From Cypionkella sp. (GTDB lineage: Bacteria; Pseudomonadota; Alphaproteobacteria; Rhodobacterales; Rhodobacteraceae), in the NCBI RefSeq assembly GCF_028290025.1, contig NZ_JAQGKQ010000093.1:16338-80337 (forward strand): a stretch of DNA of 64,000 bases. Reading direction: 5' to 3'. The notes below the pieces were generated by a model that was not told the DNA's origin, did not search any database, and worked only from the letters and a program-made list of their open reading frames with translations. This document shows, in pieces, positions 54,436-63,954 of the stretch (positions are counted from its first letter, which is position 1; each line of letters begins with the position of its first letter). Position numbers and translations under genes: made by a program.

Positions 54436-55788
54436 ATGCTGAAAAAATTAGGACTTTCTGCGGCAGCGATCATGGCGGCTTTGCCCGCTTTGGCGCAAAC
54501 AGCCACGGATGCTACCGCCCCTGTCGTGGAGGCGGTTGTTGAAGCGGCTGCCCCGGTGATGGACAAGGGTGACGTGGCGTGGATGATGACCTCGACCGTG
54601 CTGGTGTTGTTTATGACAATCCCCGGCCTCGCGCTGTTCTACGGCGGCTTGGTGCGCAGCAAGAACATGCTGTCGGTGCTGATGCAGACCACGTTGATCG
54701 CCTGCCTCGTCATGGTGATCTGGGTGATCTACGGCTATTCGGTAACCTTCGGCGGCGGCACCTCGCCTTACTGGGGTGGCACGGCCAAGCTGTTCTTGGC
54801 AGGCATCAAGCCTGACACGATGGCGGCCACGTTCTCGGCTGGCTATGTCATCCCGGAATATCTGTTCATCGCCTTCCAGATGACCTTTGCGGCAATCACT
54901 CCCGGCCTGATCATCGGTGCTTTCGCGGAACGCGTGAAGTTCACCGCTGTTCTGGCATTCTGCGCGCTTTGGGTCACCTTCGTTTACTTCCCGATTGCCC
55001 ACATGGTTTGGGACGTGTCCGGCCTGATTTACGTCATGGGTGCGATTGACTTTGCTGGCGGCACGGTTGTGCACATCAACGCTGGTATTGCTGCTTTGGT
55101 TGGTTGCTTGGTGATCGGCAAACGGGTCGGTTACGGCAAAGAAAACATGGCACCACATTCGATGGTGATGACCATGATCGGCGCTTCGATGCTTTGGGTT
55201 GGTTGGTTTGGCTTCAACGTAGGCTCTAACTTGGAAGCCAACGGCGGCGCTACCTTGGCAATGATCAACACCTTCTTGGCTACCGCTGCGGCTACGCTGG
55301 CTTGGTCGCTGTTGGAAGGCATTCAACGCGGCAAAGCGTCAATGCTGGGTGCGGCTTCGGGTATGGTGACCGGTCTGGTTGCGATTACCCCGGCTTGTGG
55401 CACGATTGGTCCGATGGGCGCGATTGCTCTGGGCGTGATTGCGGTGTTCGGCTGCTACTTCTTCGTCACCGTGGTGAAAAACAAGCTGCAGTATGACGAT
55501 AGCCTTGATGTGTTTGGTATCCACGGCGTTGGTGGTATCATCGGTGCGATCCTGACGGGTGTGTTCTCGGCAGGTTCGCTGGGCGGCGTCAAAGGCGACG
55601 ACTATTCGATTGCAGCGCAGACTTGGATTCAGATCGAAGCTGTCGCGATCACTTTGGTTTGGTCCGGTGTGATTTCGTTCATCATCTACAAACTGGTGGA
55701 TATGACCATCGGCCTGCGTGTGGATGCTGACACCGAGCGTCAGGGTCTTGATCTGGCGTCGCATGGTGAAGCTGCTTATCACGGCTGA
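54436..55788 (+). CDS. amtB: Ammonium transporter
   Basis: Start at ATG 54436 (GAGAGGGG upstream). The 450 residues begin with a signal-like hydrophobic segment and a periplasmic Ala/Val-rich stretch, then about eleven membrane helices. Family motifs include ALFYGGLVRSKNMLSV, DFAGGTVVHINAG (twin-His region) and FGIHGVGGIIGAILTG. It forms a trimer that conducts ammonium and is gated by GlnK. A double hairpin follows. Confidence 0.95.
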   Translation: MLKKLGLSAAAIMAALPALAQTATDATAPVVEAVVEAAAPVMDKGDVAWMMTSTVLVLFMTIPGLALFYGGLVRSKNMLSVLMQTTLIACLVMVIWVIYGYSVTFGGGTSPYWGGTAKLFLAGIKPDTMAATFSAGYVIPEYLFIAFQMTFAAITPGLIIGAFAERVKFTAVLAFCALWVTFVYFPIAHMVWDVSGLIYVMGAIDFAGGTVVHINAGIAALVGCLVIGKRVGYGKENMAPHSMVMTMIGASMLWVGWFGFNVGSNLEANGGATLAMINTFLATAAATLAWSLLEGIQRGKASMLGAASGMVTGLVAITPACGTIGPMGAIALGVIAVFGCYFFVTVVKNKLQYDDSLDVFGIHGVGGIIGAILTGVFSAGSLGGVKGDDYSIAAQTWIQIEAVAITLVWSGVISFIIYKLVDMTIGLRVDADTERQGLDLASHGEAAYHG

Positions 55789-55795
55789 TAACGGC

Positions 55796-55826
55796 AACCT
55801 TCGGCGGTTCCTCCCCGCCGAAGGTT
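55796..55826 (+). terminator. First hairpin after amtB
   Basis: AACCTTCGGCGG (55796-55807), loop TTCCTCC, CCGCCGAAGGTT (55815-55826): a perfect 12-bp stem eight bases after the amtB stop, followed by GAAAAGAG rather than a T run. It probably protects the mRNA end or adds to the terminator that follows. Confidence 0.7.
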
Positions 55827-55835
55827 GAAAAGAGA

Positions 55836-55872
55836 ACGGCCCGCAGGATCCTCCCCCTGCGGGCCGTTTTTC
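55836..55872 (+). terminator. Intrinsic terminator after amtB
   Basis: ACGGCCCGCAGG (55836-55847), 8-base loop, CCTGCGGGCCGT (55856-55867), then a T run to 55871. A perfect 12-bp GC-rich stem with T tract. Confidence 0.93.
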
Positions 55873-55928
55873 TATTTGGCGGGCCGATTTTCTAAGTAGA
55901 TTGCGTGCGGAAGTTTTGAGATTTCCGT

Positions 55929-57107
55929 TTACGCGGTGAGTTTCGCGATGGCTGCGGCGAGGATCGGCACTGTTTTAGCATTCAGCCCGGCGATGTTGAT
56001 CCGGCTGTCACCGACCATGTAAATGCCATTGTGCTCGCGCAGGGAATTGACCTGCGCTTCGGTCAGACCGAGCCGCGAGAACATGCCGCGATGGGTGGCG
56101 ACAAAGTCGAACCGATCCGAATTGGTGGCGCGGCGCAACTCATCAGCGAGGCTTTGACGAAGGGTCAGCATGTTTAGGCGGACTTCCTCAAGCTCCGCCT
56201 TCCAGTCGGCACATAGGTCATCATCTTCCAAGATCATCGTCACCAGCCGCGCGCCATGATCGGGCGGGAAGCTGTAGTTTTGGCGGTTGAGGAAGTTCAG
56301 GTTGCCTTGGGTGACGGCGCGGCGGGCAGGATCACCAAGAGCGATCAGGATGCCAGTGCGCTCACGGTAGATGCCGAAGTTTTTGCTGCAGGACGCGGCG
56401 ATCAGCACTTCTGGGAAGGCGTTGGCGATCATCCGCGTGGCGGCCGCGTCCTCTTCCAGCCCGTCGCCGAAGCCTTGATAAGCAAGGTCAACAAATGGAA
56501 TTGCACCCTTCGCCAGCAGCAGTTTCGCGACCTGCGCCCACTGATCGGCGGTTAGGTTCGCGCCGGTTGGGTTGTGGCAACAGCCATGCAGCAGCACCGC
56601 GTCGCCTGCTTGCACGCGGGCCAAGTCTTCGAGCAATCCAGCAAAGTCGATGCCACGGGTTTCAGCATCGAAATAGCGGTATTCGGCCATTTTCATGCCG
56701 AGGTATTTGATGATTGACGGATGGTTCGGCCAAGTTGGGTTCGACAGCCAGACGGTCGCGGTTGGCGAGGCGAGCTTGATCAGCTCCAGCGCCTGACGGA
56801 TTGCCCCGGTGCCGCCCGGAGTAGCCACCGAAGCGGCGCGGTCAGCGTAGCCATCGCCCAAGATCATCTTAACCATCGCGGCATTGTAAGCAGGATCGCC
56901 CGCAAGCCCGGTGTAGGTCTTGGTTTTTTCAACCTCCCACAGCTTTTTCTCAGCCGCTTTCACCGCGCGCATCACCGGGGTCAGGCCAGTGGCATCCTTG
57001 TAGACGCCGACACCGAGGTCGATTTTGTCACTCCGAGGATCATCCTTGTGCATCTGAATGAGTTGCAGTATTTTGTCCTGCGGCTGTGGGTTCAGGGTCT
57101 CTAACAT
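55929..57107 (-). CDS. Aromatic amino acid (aspartate/tyrosine-type) aminotransferase
   Basis: Start set at ATG 57107 (AAGGA upstream). The 392 residues are a class I fold-type I PLP aminotransferase of the TyrB/AspC group: LGVGVYKDATGLTPVMRAVKAAE, HGCCHNPTGANLT, and the PLP lysine in ASCSKNFGIYRERTG. It transfers amino groups among aspartate, tyrosine and phenylalanine. Substrate preference is not settled by motif alone. Confidence 0.9.
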   Translation of the reverse strand: MLETLNPQPQDKILQLIQMHKDDPRSDKIDLGVGVYKDATGLTPVMRAVKAAEKKLWEVEKTKTYTGLAGDPAYNAAMVKMILGDGYADRAASVATPGGTGAIRQALELIKLASPTATVWLSNPTWPNHPSIIKYLGMKMAEYRYFDAETRGIDFAGLLEDLARVQAGDAVLLHGCCHNPTGANLTADQWAQVAKLLLAKGAIPFVDLAYQGFGDGLEEDAAATRMIANAFPEVLIAASCSKNFGIYRERTGILIALGDPARRAVTQGNLNFLNRQNYSFPPDHGARLVTMILEDDDLCADWKAELEEVRLNMLTLRQSLADELRRATNSDRFDFVATHRGMFSRLGLTEAQVNSLREHNGIYMVGDSRINIAGLNAKTVPILAAAIAKLTA

Positions 57108-57134
57108 TAGCAAGTTATCCTTCAGATTGCAGTC

Positions 57135-58004
57135 CTACGCCTGCGGGCCTTTTTCGACCGCGAGATCGTCATACATGCCCCATTCGGCCCAAGAGCCGTC
57201 ATAAAGCGCATGGTTGCGGTGGCCGATACGTTCCAAGGCAAGGCTCAGGATCGCCGCCGTCACGCCTGAACCGCAAGAAGTGATCGCCGGTTTTGCGAGG
57301 TTTACGCCTGCGGCCTCGAACACGCTCCGCAGATCGGCGGGCGTTTTCATCGTGCCATCGGCGTTCAGAAGCGTGCTGTAGGGCACGTTTTTCGCGCCGG
57401 GAATGTGGCCGGAACGCAGGCCGGGACGTGGCTCGGCCACTTCGCCTTGGAAGCGGGGGGCAGAGCGGGCGTCGATGATCTCGGCCTCACCCAGTTTGGC
57501 GGCATGGGCGACTTGGGTGACATCTTTCACGAGGTTATTCTGGCGGCTGACGGTCATGTGGCGGTCACGCACGATCGGCGCCATATCCTCAATCTCACGG
57601 CCCTCGGCGCGCCATTTCGGCAAACCGCCGTCAAGCACGGCCACGTCGGTCTTGCCCATCAACCGGAACGTCCACCACACCCGGGCGGCCGAAAACAGAC
57701 CAGAGCCGTCGTAGATCACCACCTGGTGCCCATCGCCAATGCCCATAGCACGCAGGCGCGAGATGAATTTCTCGGGCGGCGGTGCCATGTGGGGCAGGCT
57801 GGAGCGGTGGTCGGTGAGCTCGTCAATGTCGAAAAACCGCGCGCCGGGGATATGGGCGGCAAGGTATTCGGCACGCGCGTTGCGGCCCGCGTCGGGCAGA
57901 TACCAACTGGCATCAATCAGCCGCAGGTCGGGATCTTTGATATGCGCGGCAAGCCAGCTGGTGCTGACCAGCGTTTTTGGATCATCGGCAGCAGAGGGGG
58001 TCAT
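57135..58004 (-). CDS. sseA: 3-mercaptopyruvate sulfurtransferase
   Basis: Start set at ATG 58004 (GAGGAG upstream). The 289 residues form two rhodanese domains; the active one carries SCGSGVTA with Cys244, the mercaptopyruvate-type loop. The first domain lacks the cysteine. It transfers sulfur from 3-mercaptopyruvate to thiols or cyanide. It is 27 bases upstream of the aminotransferase gene in the same direction, so the two may make and use 3-mercaptopyruvate from cysteine; that link is an inference. Confidence 0.9.
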   Translation of the reverse strand: MTPSAADDPKTLVSTSWLAAHIKDPDLRLIDASWYLPDAGRNARAEYLAAHIPGARFFDIDELTDHRSSLPHMAPPPEKFISRLRAMGIGDGHQVVIYDGSGLFSAARVWWTFRLMGKTDVAVLDGGLPKWRAEGREIEDMAPIVRDRHMTVSRQNNLVKDVTQVAHAAKLGEAEIIDARSAPRFQGEVAEPRPGLRSGHIPGAKNVPYSTLLNADGTMKTPADLRSVFEAAGVNLAKPAITSCGSGVTAAILSLALERIGHRNHALYDGSWAEWGMYDDLAVEKGPQA

Positions 58005-58113
58005 CGTCGGCTCCTCTCGGGCATTACGGGCAAGGGATGCCGTTGCAATTAAACCGATGAGCCGCCGCAAACAAGAGAGCGCGGGCAAGGCGATGCGTGC
58101 CCGCGCAATAATA

Positions 58114-58407
58114 TTAGCGTTTCGCCAATGCGGTCTTGATCGCGCCAATGATCGCCATCAGCACACCGCCACCAACGCCGCCCGAAGCGATCGAGCCGAT
58201 GATCGAGCCAATATCAGTGCTGCCGGTGCTGGCGACAGTCGCGCCTGCGCCACCGGGTGCTGCCAGAATTTGACCGCCCAGACCGCCGCCTAGAATGCCG
58301 ACAATCGAATTGCCCAGCGTGCCGAGGTTGAGGTTTTTCAACAAAGCCCCAGCCGCGTTACCGCCCAAAGCGCCAGCGATCAGTTGGATGATCAGATTCA
58401 TATCCAT
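58114..58407 (-). CDS. Small glycine-rich hydrophobic protein
   Basis: A 97-residue protein dominated by Gly, Ala, Ile and Leu, with two hydrophobic segments (IIQLIAGALGGNAAGALL; GGVLMAIIGAIKTAL) and many GxxxG/GG pairs. It has a basic C-terminus (KTALAKR). Similar proteins are common in alphaproteobacteria, sometimes misnamed as DNA methyltransferase; I know no function. It is separated from sseA by 109 bases. Confidence 0.7.
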   Translation of the reverse strand: MDMNLIIQLIAGALGGNAAGALLKNLNLGTLGNSIVGILGGGLGGQILAAPGGAGATVASTGSTDIGSIIGSIASGGVGGGVLMAIIGAIKTALAKR

Positions 58408-58534
58408 GATACTCGTTCCCTACATAGGCCCGCCGTTTTGGCGTGACACCTCGCGGGCTTGTCTGAACCCAAGGCAGGATACCGGATAGGGGGAAATATG
58501 CGGGAAACTAGCCGCTCTCGGGGGAAGCAGGCGG

Positions 58535-59020
58535 TCAGTAGTTGCCCTTCATACCCTGCTTCATAATGCGCGACTTCTGGATATCCCAGTCGCGCTTGGC
58601 GCTGGTGGCGCGCTTGTCGGCCTGCTTTTTGCCCTTGGCCACACCCAGTTTAATCTTCACCATGCCGCGTTCGTTGAAATACATTTTCAGCGGCACGATG
58701 GTCATGCCTTCACGCCCGACTGCATTCCACAGCCGCGACAGTTCCTTTTTGGAAACCAACAGCTTACGACGCCGACGCTCCTCATGCGGGAACATCACGG
58801 CTTGCATATAAGGCGCGATGTAGCCGTTGATCAGCCACAGCTCGGAGCCTTCAACATTGGCGTAGCTTTCGGCGATATTCGAGCCACCTTTGCGCAGCGA
58901 CTTCACTTCCGAGCCGTGCAGCATAATGCCGGCCTCAAGATCCCACTCGATGGCGAAATCGAAGCGAGCACGCCGATTTTCGGCGATCAGTTTGGAGTTT
59001 GGGTCGGATTTTTCTACCAT
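58535..59020 (-). CDS. smpB: SsrA-binding protein
   Basis: A 161-residue SmpB with [33 protein letters not shown] core split over residues 16-44, [17 protein letters not shown], and the basic C-terminal tail ([13 protein letters not shown]). It binds tmRNA for trans-translation. The tmRNA gene is not in the window as far as I can see. The start lies 55 bases from the DMT gene end. Confidence 0.95.
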   Translation of the reverse strand: MVEKSDPNSKLIAENRRARFDFAIEWDLEAGIMLHGSEVKSLRKGGSNIAESYANVEGSELWLINGYIAPYMQAVMFPHEERRRRKLLVSKKELSRLWNAVGREGMTIVPLKMYFNERGMVKIKLGVAKGKKQADKRATSAKRDWDIQKSRIMKQGMKGNY

Positions 59021-59075
59021 TATGCGCTGGAAATAGGGGTTCGCTGGGGCAGAGTCCAGTAACGCGGCGCTGAAA

Positions 59076-59936
59076 TCAGCGGCGGCGACGGTTCTGGCTC
59101 AGGATGATCACGCCGCAAGCGACGATGATGGCCGAGCCGAACAGGGTCGGGGCATCTGGACGCTCGCCAAACACCGCGACGCCGAGGATCATCGCGAACA
59201 GCAGGCGGGTGTAGCGGAACGGTGTGACCACTCCGATTTCGCCACTGCGCATCGCGGCGGTAAGTGCGGCATAGCCGGCAATGCCGAAAACGGCACCGCA
59301 GATCAGCACGCCCATCGTGTGCAGATCGGGCATCGCGGTGCGTCCGGTGACAAGTGTGATAATCAGGCCAGACAGCGCCAGCATTATAAAGCCAGTGACG
59401 CCTAACTGAGCATTCGACAGAGCCGGGGGTGCGGCCCTTGTGGCAAGATCGCGGCCAGCAAAGCCAATCATCGCGATCAGGGCCAGCAGCGACAGCGCGG
59501 AAAAGCCGGAAACTCCGGGGCGTAGGATAATCAGAACGCCGATAAAACCGAGCAGGATCAACAGCCAACGCTTTAGGTCAACCTTCTCGCCAAAGATTAC
59601 CGCAGCGCCCAACACCACCACCAAAGGCGTGGCTTGCAGGATTGCGGAGGCGATGGAAAGCGGCGTCAGTGCAATCGCCAAGGCGTAGAACAGCCGCCCG
59701 GTGATCTCAAACCCCGAGCGCAGCGCCATGGTGCGGGTGAACATCGCAGCCGGAATTGGCGGGTGGCCCGCACGGATCGCGAGGCTGGAGAACACGCCGA
59801 TGCCGATCAGGCCCATGATTAGTATGGCTTCGCCAACTGGAATGGATCGGCTGGCGGCTTTCAGGAAAGCATCCTCGACCGCGAAACCTGCCATTGAGAC
59901 GGTCATGAACAGGCTGCCGCGCAGGTTGGGGGTCAT
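59076..59936 (-). CDS. EamA/DMT-superfamily transporter
   Basis: A 286-residue inner-membrane protein with ten predicted helices in two five-helix EamA repeats (first [20 protein letters not shown]; second [20 protein letters not shown]). DMT proteins export amino acids or other small metabolites. It lies in the dapA-DMT-smpB series, all leftward, but the gaps are over 50 bases. Confidence 0.85.
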   Translation of the reverse strand: MTPNLRGSLFMTVSMAGFAVEDAFLKAASRSIPVGEAILIMGLIGIGVFSSLAIRAGHPPIPAAMFTRTMALRSGFEITGRLFYALAIALTPLSIASAILQATPLVVVLGAAVIFGEKVDLKRWLLILLGFIGVLIILRPGVSGFSALSLLALIAMIGFAGRDLATRAAPPALSNAQLGVTGFIMLALSGLIITLVTGRTAMPDLHTMGVLICGAVFGIAGYAALTAAMRSGEIGVVTPFRYTRLLFAMILGVAVFGERPDAPTLFGSAIIVACGVIILSQNRRRR

Positions 59937-59977
59937 TACTGACGGGTCTTTCTATTCACCTTGGCTGAAAAATCCCG

Positions 59978-60024
59978 GCCGGAGGTTTCTGGCGCGGCCT
60001 AAGGAGCCTCCGGCGGGGATATTT
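59978..60024. repeat. Inverted repeat with Rhodobacterales-type CCTCCGGCGGGG motif
   Basis: GCCGGAGG (59978-59985) pairs with CCTCCGGC (60007-60014) across 21 bases. The right side continues GGGGATATTTT. From memory, CTCCGGCGGG followed by TATTT is common between genes in this order, but I cannot count copies here. It lies between dapA and the DMT gene and may end the dapA transcript. Confidence 0.5.
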
Positions 60025-60050
60025 TGGCCAATGCGAAAGCCTTTAGTGGT

Positions 60051-60923
60051 TTAAATCAGCCCGGCGTGCTGCATGGCGGATTTGATGCGGGCTTTCGTCG
60101 GATCGGTGAGGCCAACCAGCGGCAGGCGCACTTCCTCGGCGCATAGACCGAGCAGCGACAGGCCGTATTTCGCGCCAACCAGACCGGGCTCAAGGAAGAT
60201 CGCCTCGTGTAGCGGCATAAGTTTATCTTGGAATTGCAGTGCCTTGGCGTAATCGCCCGCCAAGGTGGCCGCTTGGAACTCGGCACACAGACGCGGGGCT
60301 ACATTGGCGGTGACACTTATACATCCAATTCCGCCATGGGCGTTGAAGCCCAAAGCGGTGGCGTCTTCACCCGACAGTTGGATGAAGTCAGTGCCGCAAG
60401 TGGCGCGCTGCATTGAGACACGCTCAATCTTGCCGGTGGCATCTTTCACCCCAATGATACGCGGCAGTTTCGCCAGTTCGCCCATCGTATCGGGCGACAT
60501 ATCGACGACCGAGCGGCCGGGGATATTGTAGATGATGATCGGCAGTTGGCACGCATCATGCAGCGCAGTGAAGTGTGCGATCAGGCCGGCTTGGGTCGGG
60601 CGGTTGTAATAGGGCGTCACCACAAGGGCGGCATCGGCGCCGACTTTCTCGGCAAAGCGGATCAGCGAAATGCCTTCCGAGGTGTTGTTCGACCCAGCAC
60701 CAGCAATCACCGGCACGCGGCCAGCGACAGTTTGCACCACGACTTCGATGACTTTCTGGTGCTCCTCGTGGGAAAGCGTCGGGCTTTCGCCGGTGGTGCC
60801 GACTGGAACGAGGCCCGCGGAACCTTCGGCAATGTGCCACTCGACCAGCTTCTTCAGCGTCACCAGATCAAGTTCACCGTTCTTGAACGGCGTAACCAGT
60901 GCGGGAATTGACCCTTTGATCAT
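60051..60923 (-). CDS. dapA: 4-hydroxy-tetrahydrodipicolinate synthase
   Basis: A 290-residue (beta/alpha)8 enzyme of the lysine/diaminopimelate pathway. It has [14 protein letters not shown], the tyrosine motif [13 protein letters not shown], and the Schiff-base Lys160 in [11 protein letters not shown]. It condenses pyruvate with aspartate semialdehyde. It is divergent from the lytic transglycosylase at 61080. Confidence 0.95.
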   Translation of the reverse strand: MIKGSIPALVTPFKNGELDLVTLKKLVEWHIAEGSAGLVPVGTTGESPTLSHEEHQKVIEVVVQTVAGRVPVIAGAGSNNTSEGISLIRFAEKVGADAALVVTPYYNRPTQAGLIAHFTALHDACQLPIIIYNIPGRSVVDMSPDTMGELAKLPRIIGVKDATGKIERVSMQRATCGTDFIQLSGEDATALGFNAHGGIGCISVTANVAPRLCAEFQAATLAGDYAKALQFQDKLMPLHEAIFLEPGLVGAKYGLSLLGLCAEEVRLPLVGLTDPTKARIKSAMQHAGLI

Positions 60924-61079
60924 GGTGCGCGTCTCCTCTGAAGGGCGATGTGGAATCGCCGCTGTGTAAGCGTTGCCTACCTAACCGGGGATCGGCGTTT
61001 TGCCAAGTATAGGCGGCGAATTGCTAGGGTAACGGGGTTTTGGGTTGTGAGAATGCGGGGGTTGGGGCAAAATCCGGGC

Positions 61080-63032
61080 ATGAGCAGCATAATCAAGGTC
61101 GCACATGCGATCATACTCGGCGTTTCTTTACTGGCCTCCACAATGGCGCGCGCTGATCAGGGCGCGGAGTTTTCGGCTGCGCTGAAGGCGGCGCAGCGCA
61201 ATGATTGGCCTGTCGCGCTGACCGCGGCGCAGGGCGCGGGGGCGGTGCGGGGCGATGTGATCTTGTGGCAATGGCTGCGGGATGGGCAGGGCCGCTTGGG
61301 GGATTACGAGGGATTTTTGGCGCGCAGGCCGGATTGGCCGGGGTTGGCTTTGCTGCGCGAGAAGGGTGAGGCGGCGGCGGCACGCTCCACCGATCCGGCG
61401 CGGGTGGTGGCTTATTTCGGTAAGCACGCCCCTAAGACTGGTGCCGGAGCGGTGGCTTTGGTGCGGGCTTTGCTGGCTTTGGGGCGGTCGAGCGATGCCG
61501 AAGCGACGGCGTTTCAGGCTTGGGTTGATTTGAAATTCGACGTCGCGGAAGAAACCGCGATGCTTGATTTGGCTGGCCCGGCGCTAGAGGTTGCGCATGA
61601 GGTGCGGTTAGATCGCATCCTGTGGGAGGGCGGCCGTAAGTCTGAGGCCGAGCGGATGATCCCTCGGGTCTCGCAGAATTGGCAGGCTTTGGCGCGGGCG
61701 CGGTTAGCGTTGCGGGCGGATAGTCCGCTGGCGGTGGCTTTGGTTGATGCGGTGCCGAAGGATGTGCTGGGCGATCCGGGGCTGGCTTATGATCGCTACA
61801 ATTACCGGATGCGGGCGGATCGCTATGACGATGCGGCGACGCTGATAGTGGAGCGCAGCAAGACGGCGGCGGGATTGGGCGATCCGCAGGCTTGGGCGAA
61901 GCGGCGGGCGGATTTGGCGCGGGTGCTGTTGCGGCAGGGTGAGCCTAAGTTGGCGCTGCGGGTGGCGGCAAATCACCATCTGACCAAGGGCACGGAATAT
62001 GTCGATCTGGAGTTTCTGGCGGGGTTCATCGCTTTGCGGAAGCTGGATGATCCTGAGGCGGCAATCAAGCATTTCAAGCACTTGAAGGAAGCGGTGGCGA
62101 CGCCGATCTCGGTGGCGCGGGCGGAATATTGGATGGGCCGGGCGCTGGCGGCTAAGGGTGATAAGGCCGGGGCGGCGGCGGCTTATGCGCGGGCGGCGCG
62201 GTATCAGACGGCTTATTATGGGATGCTGGCGAGCGAGAAGATTGGGCTGCCGCTTGATCCGGCGCTGGTAAATGTGGGGGAGCCTACGCCGGGGTGGCGG
62301 ACTTCGGGGTTTGCGGGCAGTTCGGTTTTGGCGGCGGGGATGGCGTTGGTTGAGGCTGGTGATCGCACCACGGCGAAGCGGTTTTTCCTGCAAGTGGCTG
62401 AGGGGCTGGACGCTAAGGGCTTGGAACAACTCGCAGATTTGGCGCTGCGGATGGATGAGCCGCATATCGCTTTGCTAGTGGCCAAGCAGGCGGCGGAGCG
62501 GGGGGTGATTTTGCCGAGGGCGTATTATCCGATGCCCGCGATGGTGCCGGATGGGCTGGCGGTCAGTCGGGCGTTGGCGTTGTCGATTTCGCGGCGGGAG
62601 AGTGAGTTTGATCCGGCCGCACAAAGTAAGGCGGGCGCGCGGGGGTTGATGCAGGTGATGCCCGCTACGGCGGAGCATGTGGCGAAGGGGCTGGGCGAGA
62701 CCTCTAGCGCGGGGCGTTTGATCAGCGATCCGCCGTTTAACGTGCGGATGGGGTCGATCTATCTTAGCCATATGATTGAAGAATTTGGGCCATCGGTGGC
62801 GCTGGTGGCCTCGGGCTATAACGCGGGGCCGGGGCGTCCGCGCAAGTGGATCACGCAGTTTGGCGATCCTCGGAAGGACAGTGTTGATGTGGTGGATTGG
62901 GTCGAGATGATCCCGTTTTCTGAGACCCGGACTTATGTGATGCGGGTTGCTGAGGGGGTGGTGATCTACCGCGCCAAGTTAAAGGGCGTGGCGGGGCCGG
63001 TGCGGATTTCGGCGGAGTTGACGGGGCGGTGA
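61080..63032 (+). CDS. Soluble lytic murein transglycosylase
   Basis: Start set at ATG 61080 to give a signal peptide ending at ARA; the frame is open further upstream. The 650-residue protein has a long superhelical N-terminal domain of paired helices (about 30-470) and a C-terminal SLT lysozyme-like domain: catalytic Glu507 in SISRRESEF, AGARGLMQVMPATA, and SGYNAGPGR. It cleaves peptidoglycan to 1,6-anhydro-muropeptides in the periplasm. It resembles Slt70. Confidence 0.93.
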   Translation: MSSIIKVAHAIILGVSLLASTMARADQGAEFSAALKAAQRNDWPVALTAAQGAGAVRGDVILWQWLRDGQGRLGDYEGFLARRPDWPGLALLREKGEAAAARSTDPARVVAYFGKHAPKTGAGAVALVRALLALGRSSDAEATAFQAWVDLKFDVAEETAMLDLAGPALEVAHEVRLDRILWEGGRKSEAERMIPRVSQNWQALARARLALRADSPLAVALVDAVPKDVLGDPGLAYDRYNYRMRADRYDDAATLIVERSKTAAGLGDPQAWAKRRADLARVLLRQGEPKLALRVAANHHLTKGTEYVDLEFLAGFIALRKLDDPEAAIKHFKHLKEAVATPISVARAEYWMGRALAAKGDKAGAAAAYARAARYQTAYYGMLASEKIGLPLDPALVNVGEPTPGWRTSGFAGSSVLAAGMALVEAGDRTTAKRFFLQVAEGLDAKGLEQLADLALRMDEPHIALLVAKQAAERGVILPRAYYPMPAMVPDGLAVSRALALSISRRESEFDPAAQSKAGARGLMQVMPATAEHVAKGLGETSSAGRLISDPPFNVRMGSIYLSHMIEEFGPSVALVASGYNAGPGRPRKWITQFGDPRKDSVDVVDWVEMIPFSETRTYVMRVAEGVVIYRAKLKGVAGPVRISAELTGR

Positions 63033-63326
63033 TCGCTAAGGGGTTATGATCGCTTTGTTATGGGTGATTTTACGAAAGGTTAATGAGCCAGAAAGCGGCC
63101 ATTTTCGGTATGGAAAGCGGCCATATGATTGGTTTGGTTTTTGAGGTGGTGGTGGGCGTTAACTATGTTTGCGAATCGAGGGGATCTGGAGAATTTGGGA
63201 GGGGAACCCGTACTGCCACCTTGGAACGCTAATTGCGGTCAGTCTGCATTAACTCCTTGGTGATCATTGAATTTGGCGTTAACGAATGGTTTCCAAATTG
63301 TTTTAATATTACAGGAGTTTCATATA
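63033..63326. other. 294-bp gap after lytic transglycosylase
   Basis: No gene seen. It contains a direct repeat of AAGCGGCCAT (63101-63110 and 63115-63124) and becomes AT-rich before the small ORF at 63327. Confidence 0.4.
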
Positions 63327-63596
63327 GTGCAAAGTATCTATGTCAAAATATGTGTTGGCCTTGGCTTAGCCCTGCTTATCTTGTCGATCCTAACCGGAGC
63401 GTTCGCCTTGAACGACAACGGATTACCGATCCTTAACCCGTCAAAACTCTCACAGGGTGGCTGGTTATTATTGTTCTTGGGCGCGTTTATCTCCTTTTTA
63501 CTACTCCAACGGAAAAACGCTAAGCGTGCGCGACACTCTCGCAGGCGCTCCTTTGGGCGCCTGCGACCTTACTCGAAGGATGCTTCGCTTGGCTAA
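63327..63596 (+). CDS. Small two-helix membrane protein, unknown
   Basis: A GTG start at 63327 with GGAG nine bases upstream gives 89 residues. Two hydrophobic segments (GLGLALLILSILTGAFAL; GGWLLLFLGAFISFLLL) flank a short polar loop, and the C-terminus is strongly basic (RKNAKRARHSRRRSFGR). Base composition is more AT-rich than the neighbours. I recognise no family. The isolated position and atypical composition leave some doubt that it is a gene. Confidence 0.5.
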   Translation: MQSIYVKICVGLGLALLILSILTGAFALNDNGLPILNPSKLSQGGWLLLFLGAFISFLLLQRKNAKRARHSRRRSFGRLRPYSKDASLG

Positions 63597-63786
63597 ATAA
63601 AGCCGAAAGGGTCTTAAATGCCCGTTTGTGAGCATTGCTATGGCACAGGACTTATAGTTCTATTCGATTGACCGCCGCGAAGACTGGCTTTGTCCTTTAA
63701 CTGCGCCACACTATATCTGCACCTAACCCAAACCATACGTCACCTCCACCGCACCTCTTTACCCGGAATCAAGGGCGGAGCCCGCC

Positions 63787-63915
63787 GGGCCGCGCCTGAC
63801 CTCCCGCTGGGAGGGCGCGATTGAGGCGGTGCCAGTTGAAATTCTGGGGGAGGGGCTGGGGGATTAAGTGTGCAGAATGACTGTTGGCGCGTCCTCCCGA
63901 GGTCCGGCGCGGCCC
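63787..63915. repeat. Inverted pair of GC-rich repeats
   Basis: GGGCCGCGCCTGACCTC (63787-63803) recurs inverted as GAGGTCCGGCGCGGCCC (63899-63915), one mismatch in 17. The left copy continues into a hairpin (CCTCCC GCT GGGAGG) at 63800-63814. This fits a dispersed palindromic element, not a transposon. Confidence 0.6.
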
Positions 63916-63954
63916 TTTGTTGCGCGGGGGTTATAGCCTAGGCCGCCCCGGGCT

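Noticed and set aside
61704..62465. 253-codon leftward frame opposite the lytic transglycosylase
   Set aside because: Arg/Pro/Gln-rich antisense translation typical of GC-rich genes; no domain.
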